A stretch of DNA of 64,000 nt, from assembly GCA_963738425.1 (NCBI GenBank), contig CAVTWT010000027.1:1-64000 (forward strand), in the 5' to 3' direction. Under the pieces are notes generated by a model, which had not been told where the DNA came from, did no database searches, and saw only the letters and a program-made list of their open reading frames with translations. Both the position numbers and the translations under genes were made by a program. Positions 31,627-40,773 of the stretch are shown piece after piece. The stretch comes from CADEEN01 sp963738425. GTDB lineage: Bacteria > Pseudomonadota > Gammaproteobacteria > Burkholderiales > Burkholderiaceae_C. Each line of letters begins with the position of its first letter. Within the stretch, counting starts at the first letter, position 1.

Positions 31627-31729
31627 ATGGGACTGTGGAAACGCTGCGACACCGGCGGAACACCGCTGCTGGCTATGGCATCGCCGTGCAGCGAGGGCAG
31701 TAGTTCAGCTAAGGGGAGCGTTAAGGAAT
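31627..31729 (+). pseudogene. fabI: 5' remnant of fabI, copy 1, full of small deletions
   Basis: The stretch from CCATGGGACTG to TTCAGCTAAGGGGAGCG can be laid along the first 110 bases of intact fabI (CCATGGGATTTCTG to TTCAGCTACCAGGGTGAGCG) with a single-base gap about every 8-12 bases. At 31,728-31,732 it passes without spacer into infB. No protein can be read. Confidence 0.65.
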
Positions 31730-32058
31730 GCCTCTTCACTGCCCGCGGGCGCGTCGTCGCGTTTGACGAACGTGCGCTTCTTGACCACCTGAACCTGGAT
31801 CGTGCGTGCCTTGCCGGTGGCATCGGCCTGCTTGATCTCGGTGTTGCTCTTGCGCGTGATGCTGATCTTCTTGCGCTCGGCCGGCGCGATGCTGCCATGC
31901 GCGCTGCGCAGGTGGTCGAGCAGCTTGGCCTTGTCGCTCTCGGTCACGCTGTCGTCGGCCGAACCTTTGGCGGCACCGGCAGCACTGAGCTGTTCGAGCA
32001 GCGTGGCGGCCGGGCGATTGAGCTCGGCGGCAAGTTGGGCGACGGTGGTCACTGCCAT
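31730..32058 (-). pseudogene. infB: infB 5' fragment, copy 2 (IF-2 N-terminal domain only)
   Basis: It encodes about 110 residues from MAVTTVAQLAAELNRPAATL through KKISITRKSNTEIKQADATG to DDAPAGSEEA. The frame then enters the fabI remnant and stops at 31,705. It is identical to the start of the complete infB apart from a handful of substitutions. It lies 43 bases downstream of intact nusA, so in a real chromosome it would be co-transcribed as a stray IF2_N peptide. Confidence 0.85.
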
Positions 32059-32101
32059 AGGGATCGTTCCTGGAGATTTCGGTGTTTTGTGCAGCTATGG
32101 G

Positions 32102-33592
32102 TCAAGTGGTGAACCAGTGTTCGCGTGCCTTCATGATGAGCGCCTTGGCATCTTCTTCGTCCATCGCGGTCATCTCGGTCAACTCATCGACGGCGAGGTC
32201 AGCCAGGTCGTCACGCTTGTGCACGCCGCCTTCGGCGAGCTTGGCAATCAGCTCAGGTTGCAGGCCGCGGCCATGGAAATCAAGGTCGCGCAGGTCTTGC
32301 GAGACTTCTTCGACCGCTTCTTCGTTGGCGATCTCCATCGTCAGCAGCGCGTCCTTGGCGCGGGTGCGCAGCTCGTTGACCGTGTCTTCGTCGAAGCCTT
32401 CGATCTCGAGCATCTCCTGCATCGGCACGTAGGCCACTTCCTCGAGGCTGTTGAAGCCCTCGGCGATCAGCAGGTCTGCCACTTCGACATCGACGTCGAG
32501 CTTGTCGACGAACAGCTTGCGCACCGACTCGCTTTCCTTGGCCTGCTTGGCCTGCGACTCCTCGGCCGTCATGATGTTGATGCGCCAGCCGGTCAGCTCG
32601 GAGGCCAGGCGAACGTTCTGCCCGCCGCGCCCGATGGCGATGGCCAGGTTCTCTTCGTCGACGACGACGTCCATCGCGTGACGCTCTTCGTCGACAACGA
32701 TCGAAACCACATTGGCCGGGGCCAATGCGCCGATGACGAATTGCGCCGGGTCTTCCGACCACAGCACGATGTCGACACGCTCGCCGGCGAGCTCGTTGGT
32801 GACCGCGGTGACGCGCGAGCCGCGCACGCCAACGCAGGTGCCGATCGGATCAACGCGCTTGTCATGCGAAACGACGGCGATCTTGGCGCGCGAACCGGGG
32901 TCGCGGGCGCAGCTCTTGATCTCGAGCAGGCCCTGCTCCATCTCCGGCACTTCCTGAGCGAAGAGTTCCTTCATGAACTCGGGCGAGCTGCGCGACAGCA
33001 TGATCTGCGGCCCGCGGATCGTGTCGTCGACGCCGAGGATGAACGCGCGCACGCGGTCGCCCGAACGCAGGTTTTCCTTCGGGATCAGCTCGGTGCGCTT
33101 CAGGCGCCCCTCGACGCGGCCCGACTCGACGATCAGGTCGCCCTTGTCCAAGCGCTTGATGCTGCCGACCATGACCTTCTCGCCGCGCGAGAGGAAGTCG
33201 TTCAACAGCTGCTCGCGCTCGGCGTCGCGGATCTTCTGCAGGATGACCTGCTTGGCCGCCATGGCGCCGATGCGGCCGATGGTCAGCGACTCGATCGGCT
33301 CTTCGATGTGGTCATCGACCTCGATGTCGGCGATCTGCTCCTGCGCTTCGAAGAGCAGGATCTCGGCATCGGGAATCTGCAGGCCAGCCTCGTTGGCGAC
33401 CACGTGCCAGCGGCGGAAGGTGTCGTAGTTGCCGGTCTCGCGATCGATCGACACCCGAATGTCAACCTCGCCGCCCTGCAGCTTCTTCGTCGCCTGCGCC
33501 AGCGCGGCTTCGACAGCACCGAACACGGTTTCACGCGGCACGCTCTTCTCGCGAGAGATGGCGTCGACCAACATCAGCATTTCGCGGTTCAT
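32102..33592 (-). CDS. nusA: Transcription termination/antitermination factor NusA
   Basis: Length is 496 residues, intact. NusA binds RNA polymerase and controls pausing, termination and antitermination. The N-terminal domain starts MNREMLMLVDAISREKSVPR. The S1 and KH region includes GACVGVRGSRVTAVTNEL-type sequence (GTCVGVRGSRV) and EERHAMDVVVDEENLAIAIG. Two C-terminal helix-hairpin-helix acidic repeats follow (ADLLIAEGFNSLEEVAY, RDDLADLAVDELTEM). ATG 33592 is the family start; the in-frame start at 33655 lies inside rimP. It is downstream of rimP by seven bases. Confidence 0.95.
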   Translation of the reverse strand: MNREMLMLVDAISREKSVPRETVFGAVEAALAQATKKLQGGEVDIRVSIDRETGNYDTFRRWHVVANEAGLQIPDAEILLFEAQEQIADIEVDDHIEEPIESLTIGRIGAMAAKQVILQKIRDAEREQLLNDFLSRGEKVMVGSIKRLDKGDLIVESGRVEGRLKRTELIPKENLRSGDRVRAFILGVDDTIRGPQIMLSRSSPEFMKELFAQEVPEMEQGLLEIKSCARDPGSRAKIAVVSHDKRVDPIGTCVGVRGSRVTAVTNELAGERVDIVLWSEDPAQFVIGALAPANVVSIVVDEERHAMDVVVDEENLAIAIGRGGQNVRLASELTGWRINIMTAEESQAKQAKESESVRKLFVDKLDVDVEVADLLIAEGFNSLEEVAYVPMQEMLEIEGFDEDTVNELRTRAKDALLTMEIANEEAVEEVSQDLRDLDFHGRGLQPELIAKLAEGGVHKRDDLADLAVDELTEMTAMDEEDAKALIMKAREHWFTT

Positions 33593-33599
33593 CTTTTTC

Positions 33600-34133
33600 T
33601 CACTCTCCGCTCGCGGCGGTTTCCACCTGCCGAGCCTTACGACCTTTGAAATCAATCACCGGCACGAGGCGCGCTTCACGCACTTCGTCGAAAACAAAAT
33701 CGAGTGCTTGCTCGGGCTCGCCCTTTTTCGAACCCTCGGCGGGCTCGATCGCCAGGCGCCAGCCGCCTTCGCGCGCGGCCAGCACGCCCTTGAATTTCTT
33801 GCGGCCCGCAAACGGCAGCTTCAACGTCAGCTCGATGGCCATGCCCGCAAAGCGCGTGTAGTCCGCCTCGCGCTTCAACGGCCGGTCCAGTCCGGGCGAC
33901 GAGACTTCAAGCCGCGCGTAGTTGCAGTTCTCCACTTCGAGCACGTATTGCAGTTGCCGCGTCACCGCTTCGCAATCTTCGACCAGCACAAACTCCGACT
34001 CACCGGTCGGGTAGGTTTTGCCCGGCACGCGATCGATCGTCACGCGCAGCAGCCCGCCTCCCGTGCGTTCGAGATCAACCAACTCGTAGCCGAGTCCGGT
34101 GACAGTCGTGTCAGTGGCTTGCTGCCAGCTCAT
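33600..34133 (-). CDS. rimP: Ribosome maturation factor RimP
   Basis: Length is 177 residues, intact. RimP is needed for 30S subunit maturation. Family blocks include LGYELVDLERTGGGLLRVTI, VEDCEAVTRQLQYVLEVE, the very conserved LEVSSPGLDRPLKREADY and the C-terminal KSKAR-like VIDFKGRKARQVE. It is the first gene of the leftward rimP-nusA operon. Its start at 34133 lies 193 bases from the fabI start on the other strand, so the two share a divergent control region. Confidence 0.95.
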   Translation of the reverse strand: MSWQQATDTTVTGLGYELVDLERTGGGLLRVTIDRVPGKTYPTGESEFVLVEDCEAVTRQLQYVLEVENCNYARLEVSSPGLDRPLKREADYTRFAGMAIELTLKLPFAGRKKFKGVLAAREGGWRLAIEPAEGSKKGEPEQALDFVFDEVREARLVPVIDFKGRKARQVETAASGE

Positions 34134-34175
34134 GCGTGCGGATTGCGTTCGTGACGTTCAAAAGGCGATCGACCA

Positions 34176-34210
34176 TAAAAAATGGGCGGGATTGTTGAAA
34201 TCCGCCCACT
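34176..34210 (-). terminator. Hairpin with T-run in the rimP-nusA leader (possible attenuator)
   Basis: On the reverse strand GTGGGCGGATTT pairs with AATCCCGCCCAT over nine or more pairs and is followed by TTTTTTATGG. It lies about 45 bases in front of rimP. It could attenuate the operon or end a transcript from the fabI side. Present in both copies. Confidence 0.6.
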
Positions 34211-34325
34211 GTTCGTACTGGGGTTTTCAGCGAAGGCGGGATTGTACTCTGCAAGAGACGTGCCCTCAATATCCCGCAACACCCATGACAGAATGAAGTC
34301 GTCCACCCCCTGCACGGAGCTTTCC

Positions 34326-35105
34326 ATGGGATTTCTGGCTGGCAAACGCCTGCTGATCACCGGCGTTCTGAACAACCGCTCGCTGGCCTACGGCATCGCC
34401 CGGGCCTGCCACCGCGAGGGGGCTGAGCTGGCCTTCAGCTACCAGGGTGAGCGCTTCAAGGAGCGCATGGCCGAAACGGCTGCCGAATTCGGTTCGAAGC
34501 TGACCTTCGATTGCGACGTCTCCGAAGACGCCCAGATCGAGCGCCTGTTTGCCCAGCTGGGCGAGCACTGGGACCAGTTCGACGGCTTTGTTCACGCCAT
34601 CGCCTTCGCGCCGCGCGAGGCCATTGCCGGCGACTTTCTCGAAGGCCTGACCCGCGAAGGCTTTCGCACCGCGCACGAAATCTCGGCCTACAGCTTTCCG
34701 GCCATGGCCAAGGCGGCGCTGCCGCGGCTGCGCCCCGGCGCGGCGCTGCTGACGCTGTCCTACCTCGGCGCCGTGCGCTACGTGCCCAACTACAACACCA
34801 TGGGTCTGGCCAAGGCCTCGCTCGAGGCCAGCGTGCGCTTCCTGGCGCAGAGCGTCGGCGCCAAGGGCGTGCGCGTCAATGCCATCTCGGCCGGGCCGAT
34901 CAAGACGCTGGCCTCGTCGGGCATCAAGGACCTGGGCAAGCTGCTCGCCGACTTCGCCTCGGTGGCGCCGATCCGGCGCAACGTGACGATCGACGATGTC
35001 GGCAACGCGGCGGCCTTCCTGCTCTCCGACCTGGCCGCTGGTGTCAGTGCCGAGGTGATGTACGTCGATGGCGGTTTCAGTCAGGTCGCCGGCGCAGCAG
35101 CCTGA
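34326..35105 (+). CDS. fabI: Enoyl-[acyl-carrier-protein] reductase (NADH) FabI
   Basis: Length is 259 residues. It catalyses the last step of each fatty-acid elongation cycle and is the target of triclosan. The start MGFLAGKRLLITGVLNNRSL carries the FabI-type nucleotide site. The catalytic Tyr-x6-Lys is in NYNTMGLAKASLEAS, and SAGPIKTLASSGI follows. ATG 34326 fits the family; the longer in-frame start at 34182 is in the leader. The 3' end overlaps the convergent FAD oxidoreductase by 25 bases. Confidence 0.96.
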   Translation: MGFLAGKRLLITGVLNNRSLAYGIARACHREGAELAFSYQGERFKERMAETAAEFGSKLTFDCDVSEDAQIERLFAQLGEHWDQFDGFVHAIAFAPREAIAGDFLEGLTREGFRTAHEISAYSFPAMAKAALPRLRPGAALLTLSYLGAVRYVPNYNTMGLAKASLEASVRFLAQSVGAKGVRVNAISAGPIKTLASSGIKDLGKLLADFASVAPIRRNVTIDDVGNAAAFLLSDLAAGVSAEVMYVDGGFSQVAGAAA

Positions 35106-36739
35106 ATTCCCAGCAAGTGCGAGGCCAGCGCCTCGGCGACCTCGATGCCATCGACGGCGGCCGACATGATGCCGCCGGCATAACCCGCGCCCTCGCCCGC
35201 CGGGTACAGGCCTTTGACGTTCAGACTCTGCCGATCCTTGCCGCGGGTGATGCGCAGCGGTGACGAGGTGCGCGTCTCGACACCCGTCAGCACCGCGTCG
35301 GCCATCGCAAAACCCTTGATCTGGCGCTCAAACGTCGGCAGGGCCTCGCGAATGGCGGCGATGGCGTAGTCCGGCAGGCTCGCGCGCAAGTCGGTCATCA
35401 GCACGCCCGGCTTGTACGACGGCAGAACGTTGCCGAGCGCACTGCTCGGCTGCGACTTGACGAAATCGCCCACCAACTGGCCCGGCGCGACATAGCCACC
35501 GCCGCCGAGCGCGTAGGCGCGCGACTCCCACTGGCGCTGGAAGGCCATGCCGTCGAGCGGGCTCACCGTGCCGTCGTGCCTGCCATCCTGCCGGTAGTCC
35601 TGTGGCGAGATGCCAACGACGATGCCGGCATTGGCGTTGCGCTCGTTGCGCGAGTACTGGCTCATGCCGTTGGTGACGACCCGCTCGGCCTCCGACGTGG
35701 CAGCCACCACCGTGCCGCCCGGGCACATGCAGAAGCTGTAGACCGAACGGCCGTTGCTGGCATGGTGGACCAGCTTGTAGTCGGCCGCGCCGAGGATCGG
35801 ATGGCCGGCGCTGGCGCCGAATCGGGCACGATCGATCACGCCTTGCGGATGCTCGACGCGAAAGCCGATCGAAAACGGCTTGGCTTCCATGAAGACGCCG
35901 CGCCGGTGCAGCATCTCGAAGGTGTCGCGTGCGCTGTGGCCGAGGGCGAGCACGACATGGTCGGCGCGCAGCTGCTCGCCCGAGGCGAGCGTCACGCCGC
36001 GCACCGCGCCGCCGTCGATCAGCACATCGGTGACGCGCTGCTGAAACCGGATCTCGCCGCCCAGCGCCACGATGTCGGCGCGCATCTTCTCGACCATGCT
36101 GACCAGGCGGAAGGTGCCGATGTGCGGCTTGCTGACGTAGAGAATCTCGTCGGGCGCACCGGCCTTGACGAATTCGTCGAGCACCTTGCGCGTCAAGTGC
36201 CGTGGGTCGCTGATCTGGCTCCACAGCTTGCCATCGGAAAACGTGCCCGCCCCGCCCTCGCCGAACTGCACATTCGACTCCGGATCGAGCACGCCGCGGC
36301 GCCACAGCCCCCAGGTGTCCTGCGTGCGCTCTCGCACCGCCTTGCCACGCTCGAGCACGATCGGCCGCAAGCCCATCTGCGCCAGTATCAGCGCGGCGAA
36401 CAGGCCACAAGGGCCGAAGCCGACCACCAGCGGACGCGGACGTTGTGTAGCGTAGAAGTCCGCCGGCGCCTGGGCGACGAAGCGGTAGCGCATGTCGGGC
36501 GCCGGCCGCACATGCGGATCGCCCGCAAAGCGCGCAAGCACGCGTGCCTCGTCCTCGACCTCGCAGTCGACGGTGTAGATCAGCTGGATGGCCGTCTTTT
36601 TGCGCGCGTCATAGGCGCGCTTGAAGAGCATGAAGGCGTGCAGATCGGCGTCTTGCACGCCGAGCCGAGAGACAACGGCAGCACGAAGCGCCGCTTCGGG
36701 GTGCGTCAGCGGCAGTCGAAGTTCGGTGATTCGCAGCAT
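35081..36739 (-). CDS. NAD(P)/FAD-dependent oxidoreductase (COG2509-type dehydrogenase)
   Basis: Length is 552 residues. The FAD-binding glycine motif is VVGFGPCGLFAALILAQMG at about residues 105-123. It is followed by FGEGGAGTFSDGKLWSQISD and GHSARDTFEMLHRRGV, and the C-terminus has GLYPAGEGAGYAGGIMSAAV. These blocks define a widespread family of uncharacterised FAD-dependent proteins with a ferredoxin-like N-terminal domain (first 90 residues). The substrate is unknown. It is convergent with fabI and 68 bases before the small basic gene on the same strand. Confidence 0.85.
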   Translation of the reverse strand: MLRITELRLPLTHPEAALRAAVVSRLGVQDADLHAFMLFKRAYDARKKTAIQLIYTVDCEVEDEARVLARFAGDPHVRPAPDMRYRFVAQAPADFYATQRPRPLVVGFGPCGLFAALILAQMGLRPIVLERGKAVRERTQDTWGLWRRGVLDPESNVQFGEGGAGTFSDGKLWSQISDPRHLTRKVLDEFVKAGAPDEILYVSKPHIGTFRLVSMVEKMRADIVALGGEIRFQQRVTDVLIDGGAVRGVTLASGEQLRADHVVLALGHSARDTFEMLHRRGVFMEAKPFSIGFRVEHPQGVIDRARFGASAGHPILGAADYKLVHHASNGRSVYSFCMCPGGTVVAATSEAERVVTNGMSQYSRNERNANAGIVVGISPQDYRQDGRHDGTVSPLDGMAFQRQWESRAYALGGGGYVAPGQLVGDFVKSQPSSALGNVLPSYKPGVLMTDLRASLPDYAIAAIREALPTFERQIKGFAMADAVLTGVETRTSSPLRITRGKDRQSLNVKGLYPAGEGAGYAGGIMSAAVDGIEVAEALASHLLGIQAAAPAT

Positions 36740-36806
36740 GCGCTGCGATTCAGTCGGCGTTCAGCCGACGCCGGGCCGCGCAGACGCAGCGAGCTGGGGG
36801 CCGACA

Positions 36807-36974
36807 TCAGCCGCCCTTCTTGGGCCGCTTGCCGGGGTTCTTCTTCGTGCGCGTGTGCGAGCCGCGTTCGAGGCTCACCTTCTGGCCGCGGCCAGTGGTG
36901 AAGGTCGTGCCGGCCGGCGCCGTTGGCGCGGGTGTGGCTTTGCGGTCGGCTTCGGTTCTGATCTTGTTCGCCAT
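36807..36974 (-). CDS. Small basic protein, 55 residues, function unknown
   Basis: It starts MANKIRTEADRKATPAPTAP and ends KKNPGKRPKKGG, with a central TGRGQKVSLERGSH stretch. It has about 14 Lys/Arg and few hydrophobic residues, so it is probably unstructured and may bind nucleic acid or ribosomes. An AGAG precedes the ATG. It sits in the same direction between the decarboxylase gene (54 bases upstream) and the FAD protein. Codon use is like that of its neighbours, which favours a real gene. I know of similar short basic proteins in Burkholderiales but no function. Confidence 0.6.
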   Translation of the reverse strand: MANKIRTEADRKATPAPTAPAGTTFTTGRGQKVSLERGSHTRTKKNPGKRPKKGG

Positions 36975-37028
36975 GATGATTCTCTGGATCGTGAAAACGG
37001 TTCGAAGGCTGAATTAGGCCACAGCCCG

Positions 37029-39275
37029 TCAGGCTCGCACGCAATCGACGTAGTACGTGCCGTCTTCGTTCTCGACCAGGCCGTGCACGTCGGTGTCGAA
37101 GCCGGGGTACTTGGCGTTGAAGGTGCGGGCGAAGCGCAGGTAGTCGACGATCTTCTTGTTGAAGCGCTCGCCCGGGATCAGCAGCGGAATGCCCGGTGGG
37201 TACGGCGTCAGCAGCGAGGTCGTGATGCGGCCTTCCAACTCCTCGATGGCCACGCGCTCGGTGTCGCGGTGGGCGATACGGGCGAACGCGTCGCTCGGCT
37301 TCATGGCAGGGTGCAGGTCGCTCAAATACATCTCGGTGACCAGGCGCGCCACGTCGTGCTTGACGTAGGTCTCGTGGATCGACTGGCAGAGGTCGCGCAG
37401 GCCCATGCGCTCGTAGGTCGGGTGCGCGGCGCAGAACTCGGGCAGGATGCGCCACATCGGCTGGTTGCGGTCGTAGTCGTCCTTGAACTGCTGCAACGCC
37501 GTCACCAGCGTGTTCCAGCGACCCTTGGTGATGCCGATCGTGAACATCACGAACAGGGAATACAGGCCGGTCTTCTCGACCACCACGCCATGCTCGGCGA
37601 GGAACTTGGTGACGATCGACGCCGGGATGCCGGTCTTGGCGAACTTGCCGGCCACGTCCAGGCCCGGCGTGACGATCGTGCTCTTGATCGGGTCGAGCAG
37701 GTTGAAGCCGGCGGCAAGATCGCCGAAGCCGTGCCACTTTTCATTGGCGCCGAGCATCCATTGCTCGCGCGTGCCGATGCCATCGGCGACCAGCTTGTCC
37801 GGACCCCAGACCTTGAACCACCAGTCGCGGCCGAAATCCTTGTCGACCTTGCGCATCGCGCGCCGGAAGTCGAGCGCCTCCTTGATGCTTTCCTCCACCA
37901 GCGCCGTGCCGCCGGGAGGCTCCATCATCGCCGCGGCGACGTCGCACGACGCGATGATCGCGTACTGCGGCGACGTGCTGGTGTGCATCAGGTAGGCCTC
38001 GTTGAAGAGGTGGCGGTCGAGCTTTACATGCTGCGAATCCTGCACCAGCACTTGCGAGGCCTGGCTGATGCCGGCCAGTAGCTTGTGCGTGCTCTGCGTG
38101 GCGTACACGACTGCGTCCTTCGGCCTCGTGGTGTGTTTGCCCATCGCGTGGAACTGCTGGTAGAACGGATGGAAGGCCGCGTGCGGCAGCCATGCTTCGT
38201 CGAAGTGCAGGTTGTCGATCCAGCCGTCCAGCTTGGCCTTGACGGTTTCGGTGTTGTAGAGCACGCCGTCGTAGGTGCTCTGCGTCATCGTCAGGATGCG
38301 CGGGCGCACCTTGCTCGCATCGATGCCGGCCAGCAGCGGATTGGCGGCGATCTTTCGTCGGATGGTTTCCGGCTCGAACTCGCTCTCGGGGATCGGGCCG
38401 ATGATGCCCAGGTGGTTGCGCGTCGGCGTCATGAACACCGGCACCGCGCCGGTCATGATGATCGAGTGCAGGATGCTCTTGTGGCAGTTGCGATCGACCA
38501 CCACCACATCGCCCGGCGCGACAGTGTGGTGCCAGACCATCTTGTTGCTGGTGCTGGTGCCGTTGGTGACGAAGAAACAATGGTCGGCGTTGAAGATGCG
38601 TGCCGAGTTGCGCTCGCTCTGCGCCACCGGCCCCGTGTGGTCAAGCAACTGGCCTAGCTCTTCGACCGAGTTGCAGACGTCGGCGCGCAGCATGTTCTCG
38701 CCGAAGAACTGGTGGAACATGTGGCCGACGGGACTCTTCAAGAACGCCACGCCGCCGCTGTGCCCAGGGCAGTGCCAGGAGTACGAGCCGTCGCGCGCGT
38801 ATTCCATCAAGGCCTTGAAGAACGGCGGCGCCAGACCGTCGAGATAGCTCTTGGCCTCGCGGATGATGTGGCGCGCCACGAACTCCGGCGTGTCCTCGAA
38901 CATGTGGATGAAGCCGTGCAACTCGCGCAGGATGTCGTTCGGGATGTGCTGGCTGGTGCGCGTTTCGCCGTACAGGTAGATCGGAATGTCGGCGTTGCGC
39001 AGGCGGATCTCGCGGATGAACTCGCGCAGTTTCAACACCGCCGGGCCGACTTCGGGGCCATGGGAGACCTCCTCGTCGTCGATCGACAAGATGAACGCCG
39101 AAGCCCGGCTTTGCTGCTGCGCAAACGAGGCCAGATCGCCGTAGCTGGTGGTGCCGACGACCTCGACGCCCTCTTTCTCGATCGCGGCGGCCAACGCACG
39201 CACGCCCAGGCCCGAGCTGTTCTCACTGCGGTAATCCTCGTCGATGATGACGATCGGGAAGTGGAAGCGCTGCAT
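37029..39275 (-). CDS. Orn/Lys/Arg-type PLP-dependent amino acid decarboxylase
   Basis: Length is 748 residues, complete. The N-terminal wing domain (IVIIDEDYRSENSSGLGVRA) is response-regulator-like. The catalytic core has WHCPGHSGGVAFLKSPVG, TNGTSTSNKMVWH, HFDEAW and the PLP lysine in ATQSTHKLLAGISQAS (about residue 395). The C-terminal domain ends GTYYVDCVRA. The length and wing domain match the biodegradative/constitutive lysine, ornithine and arginine decarboxylases, which make polyamines or consume protons. Which of the three it is cannot be told safely from sequence. It stands alone as a single gene before a small basic protein. Confidence 0.9.
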   Translation of the reverse strand: MQRFHFPIVIIDEDYRSENSSGLGVRALAAAIEKEGVEVVGTTSYGDLASFAQQQSRASAFILSIDDEEVSHGPEVGPAVLKLREFIREIRLRNADIPIYLYGETRTSQHIPNDILRELHGFIHMFEDTPEFVARHIIREAKSYLDGLAPPFFKALMEYARDGSYSWHCPGHSGGVAFLKSPVGHMFHQFFGENMLRADVCNSVEELGQLLDHTGPVAQSERNSARIFNADHCFFVTNGTSTSNKMVWHHTVAPGDVVVVDRNCHKSILHSIIMTGAVPVFMTPTRNHLGIIGPIPESEFEPETIRRKIAANPLLAGIDASKVRPRILTMTQSTYDGVLYNTETVKAKLDGWIDNLHFDEAWLPHAAFHPFYQQFHAMGKHTTRPKDAVVYATQSTHKLLAGISQASQVLVQDSQHVKLDRHLFNEAYLMHTSTSPQYAIIASCDVAAAMMEPPGGTALVEESIKEALDFRRAMRKVDKDFGRDWWFKVWGPDKLVADGIGTREQWMLGANEKWHGFGDLAAGFNLLDPIKSTIVTPGLDVAGKFAKTGIPASIVTKFLAEHGVVVEKTGLYSLFVMFTIGITKGRWNTLVTALQQFKDDYDRNQPMWRILPEFCAAHPTYERMGLRDLCQSIHETYVKHDVARLVTEMYLSDLHPAMKPSDAFARIAHRDTERVAIEELEGRITTSLLTPYPPGIPLLIPGERFNKKIVDYLRFARTFNAKYPGFDTDVHGLVENEDGTYYVDCVRA

Positions 39276-39367
39276 CGTGGTCGGTCCTCGAAAAGTGCGC
39301 GCAGTTTAGGGCCACGCGTGCACTCAGGGGCTGGCTACACTGAATGCACTTTCAAGGAGCCGATGAC

Positions 39368-39805
39368 ATGGGTTGGAGCCTTGCCACCATTTGGTGGGTC
39401 GCCGCCGGCGTGCTGGTGGCCGTGGAGCTGGCCACCGGCAGCTTCTATCTGCTGATGCTGGCGCTCGGTGCCGCAGCGGCGGCGATCGCTTCGCATCTGG
39501 GCTTCGGCATCAACACCCAACTCGTCGTCGGTGCGCTGATCGGCGCGGGCGCCGTCACCGCCTGGCACTTCAAGCGCCGCAGCATGCCGGTGAGTGCCGT
39601 TGCCGCCGAGAACCGCGATGTCAACCTCGACATCGGCGAGACCGTGCAGGTCAACGACTGGGATGCGCAAGGCGGCGGCAGCACGCAGTACCGCGGTTCG
39701 CGCTGGCAGGTGCGCTTCATGGGCACCGGCTTGCCGCCGAGCGGCAGCTTCGTCATCCGGCGTGTCGAGGCCAACCGCCTGTTCGTCGAACCTCTCTCGC
39801 GTTGA
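39368..39805 (+). CDS. NfeD family membrane protein
   Basis: Length is 145 residues. Two hydrophobic segments (about residues 7-25 and 30-65) are followed by a C-terminal OB-fold (GETVQVNDWD, GSRWQVRF). NfeD proteins pair with stomatin-like proteins in membrane domains. ATG 39368 is chosen because AAGGAG ends nine bases before it; the in-frame ATG at 39344 lies before that site. The stomatin-like gene follows after 22 bases, the usual pairing. Confidence 0.9.
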   Translation: MGWSLATIWWVAAGVLVAVELATGSFYLLMLALGAAAAAIASHLGFGINTQLVVGALIGAGAVTAWHFKRRSMPVSAVAAENRDVNLDIGETVQVNDWDAQGGGSTQYRGSRWQVRFMGTGLPPSGSFVIRRVEANRLFVEPLSR

Positions 39806-39827
39806 ACTGAACAACAGAAAGAAATCC

Positions 39828-40754
39828 GTGGACCAGATCGTTTACATCGTCATCGCCGTTATCGCCATCATCTTCGTCACCCGCGCCATCAAGATCGTGC
39901 CGCAGCAGCACGCCTGGGTGGTGGAACGGCTCGGCCGTTTCGACCGCACGCTGACGCCAGGACTGTCCATCGTCGTGCCCTTCGTCGATCGCGTGGCCTA
40001 CAAACATTCGCTCAAGGAAGTGCCGCTGGACGTGCCGAGCCAGGTTTGCATCACCAAGGACAACACGCAGTTGCAGGTTGACGGCATCCTGTTCTTCCAG
40101 ATCACCGACCCGATGCGCGCCAGCTACGGCTCCTCCGATTTCATGATGGCCATCACGCAGCTCGCGCAGACGACGCTGCGCAGCATGGTCGGCAAGATGG
40201 AGCTCGACAAGACCTTTGAAGAGCGCGACGCGATCAACGCGCAGGTCGTCAACGCGCTCGACGAAGCAGCGTCGAACTGGGGCGTCAAGGTGCTGCGCTA
40301 CGAGATCAAGGACCTGACGCCGCCGGCCGCGATCCTGCACGCGATGCAGGCCCAAATCACTGCCGAGCGCGAGAAGCGCGCGCTGATCGCGGCCTCGGAA
40401 GGCCGGCGCCAGGAGCAAATCAACATCGCTACCGGCGAGCGCGAGGCCTTCATCGCGCGCTCCGAAGGCGAGAAGCAGGCCGAGATCAACAACGCGCAGG
40501 GCGAAGCGTCAGCCATCCTCGCCGTGGCCGAAGCCAGCGCCGAAGCCATCCGCAAAATCGCAGCCGCCATCCAGTCGCCGGGCGGCGAGCAGGCAGTGCA
40601 ACTCAAGGTCGCCGAGAAGGCCGTCGAGGCCTATTCGCAACTCGCGCAAAAGAACAACACGATGATCGTGCCCGGCAACATGACCGAAGTCTCGGCGTTG
40701 ATCGCCAGCGCAATGGCGGTCATGAAACAGGGCGGCGTCAACAGCGGACGCTAA
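39828..40754 (+). CDS. SPFH/Band 7 (stomatin-like, QmcA-type) membrane protein
   Basis: Length is 308 residues from a GTG start. One N-terminal membrane segment (IVYIVIAVIAIIFVTRAIKI) is followed by a Band 7 domain: PQQHAWVVERLGRFDRTLTP, LKEVPLDVPSQVCITKDN, VDGILFFQITDP and IKDLTPPAAILHAMQAQITA. A long helical stretch with EGEKQAEINNAQGEASAI follows. Such proteins form oligomeric rings at the inner membrane, often with an NfeD partner, here encoded just upstream. GTG 39828 is preceded by AGAAAGAAA, a weak site, so translation may be coupled to nfeD. Confidence 0.9.
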   Translation: MDQIVYIVIAVIAIIFVTRAIKIVPQQHAWVVERLGRFDRTLTPGLSIVVPFVDRVAYKHSLKEVPLDVPSQVCITKDNTQLQVDGILFFQITDPMRASYGSSDFMMAITQLAQTTLRSMVGKMELDKTFEERDAINAQVVNALDEAASNWGVKVLRYEIKDLTPPAAILHAMQAQITAEREKRALIAASEGRRQEQINIATGEREAFIARSEGEKQAEINNAQGEASAILAVAEASAEAIRKIAAAIQSPGGEQAVQLKVAEKAVEAYSQLAQKNNTMIVPGNMTEVSALIASAMAVMKQGGVNSGR

Positions 40755-40773
40755 AATCTCGCCCGTCTCTTCC

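Larger units (their letters stand above)
31730..34440. repeat. Duplicated segment, copy 2
   Basis: Partner of 29,068-31,727. It holds the infB 5' end, intact nusA, intact rimP, the divergent leader and the start of intact fabI. The two copies lie head to tail and touch at 31,728-31,730. Confidence 0.85.
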
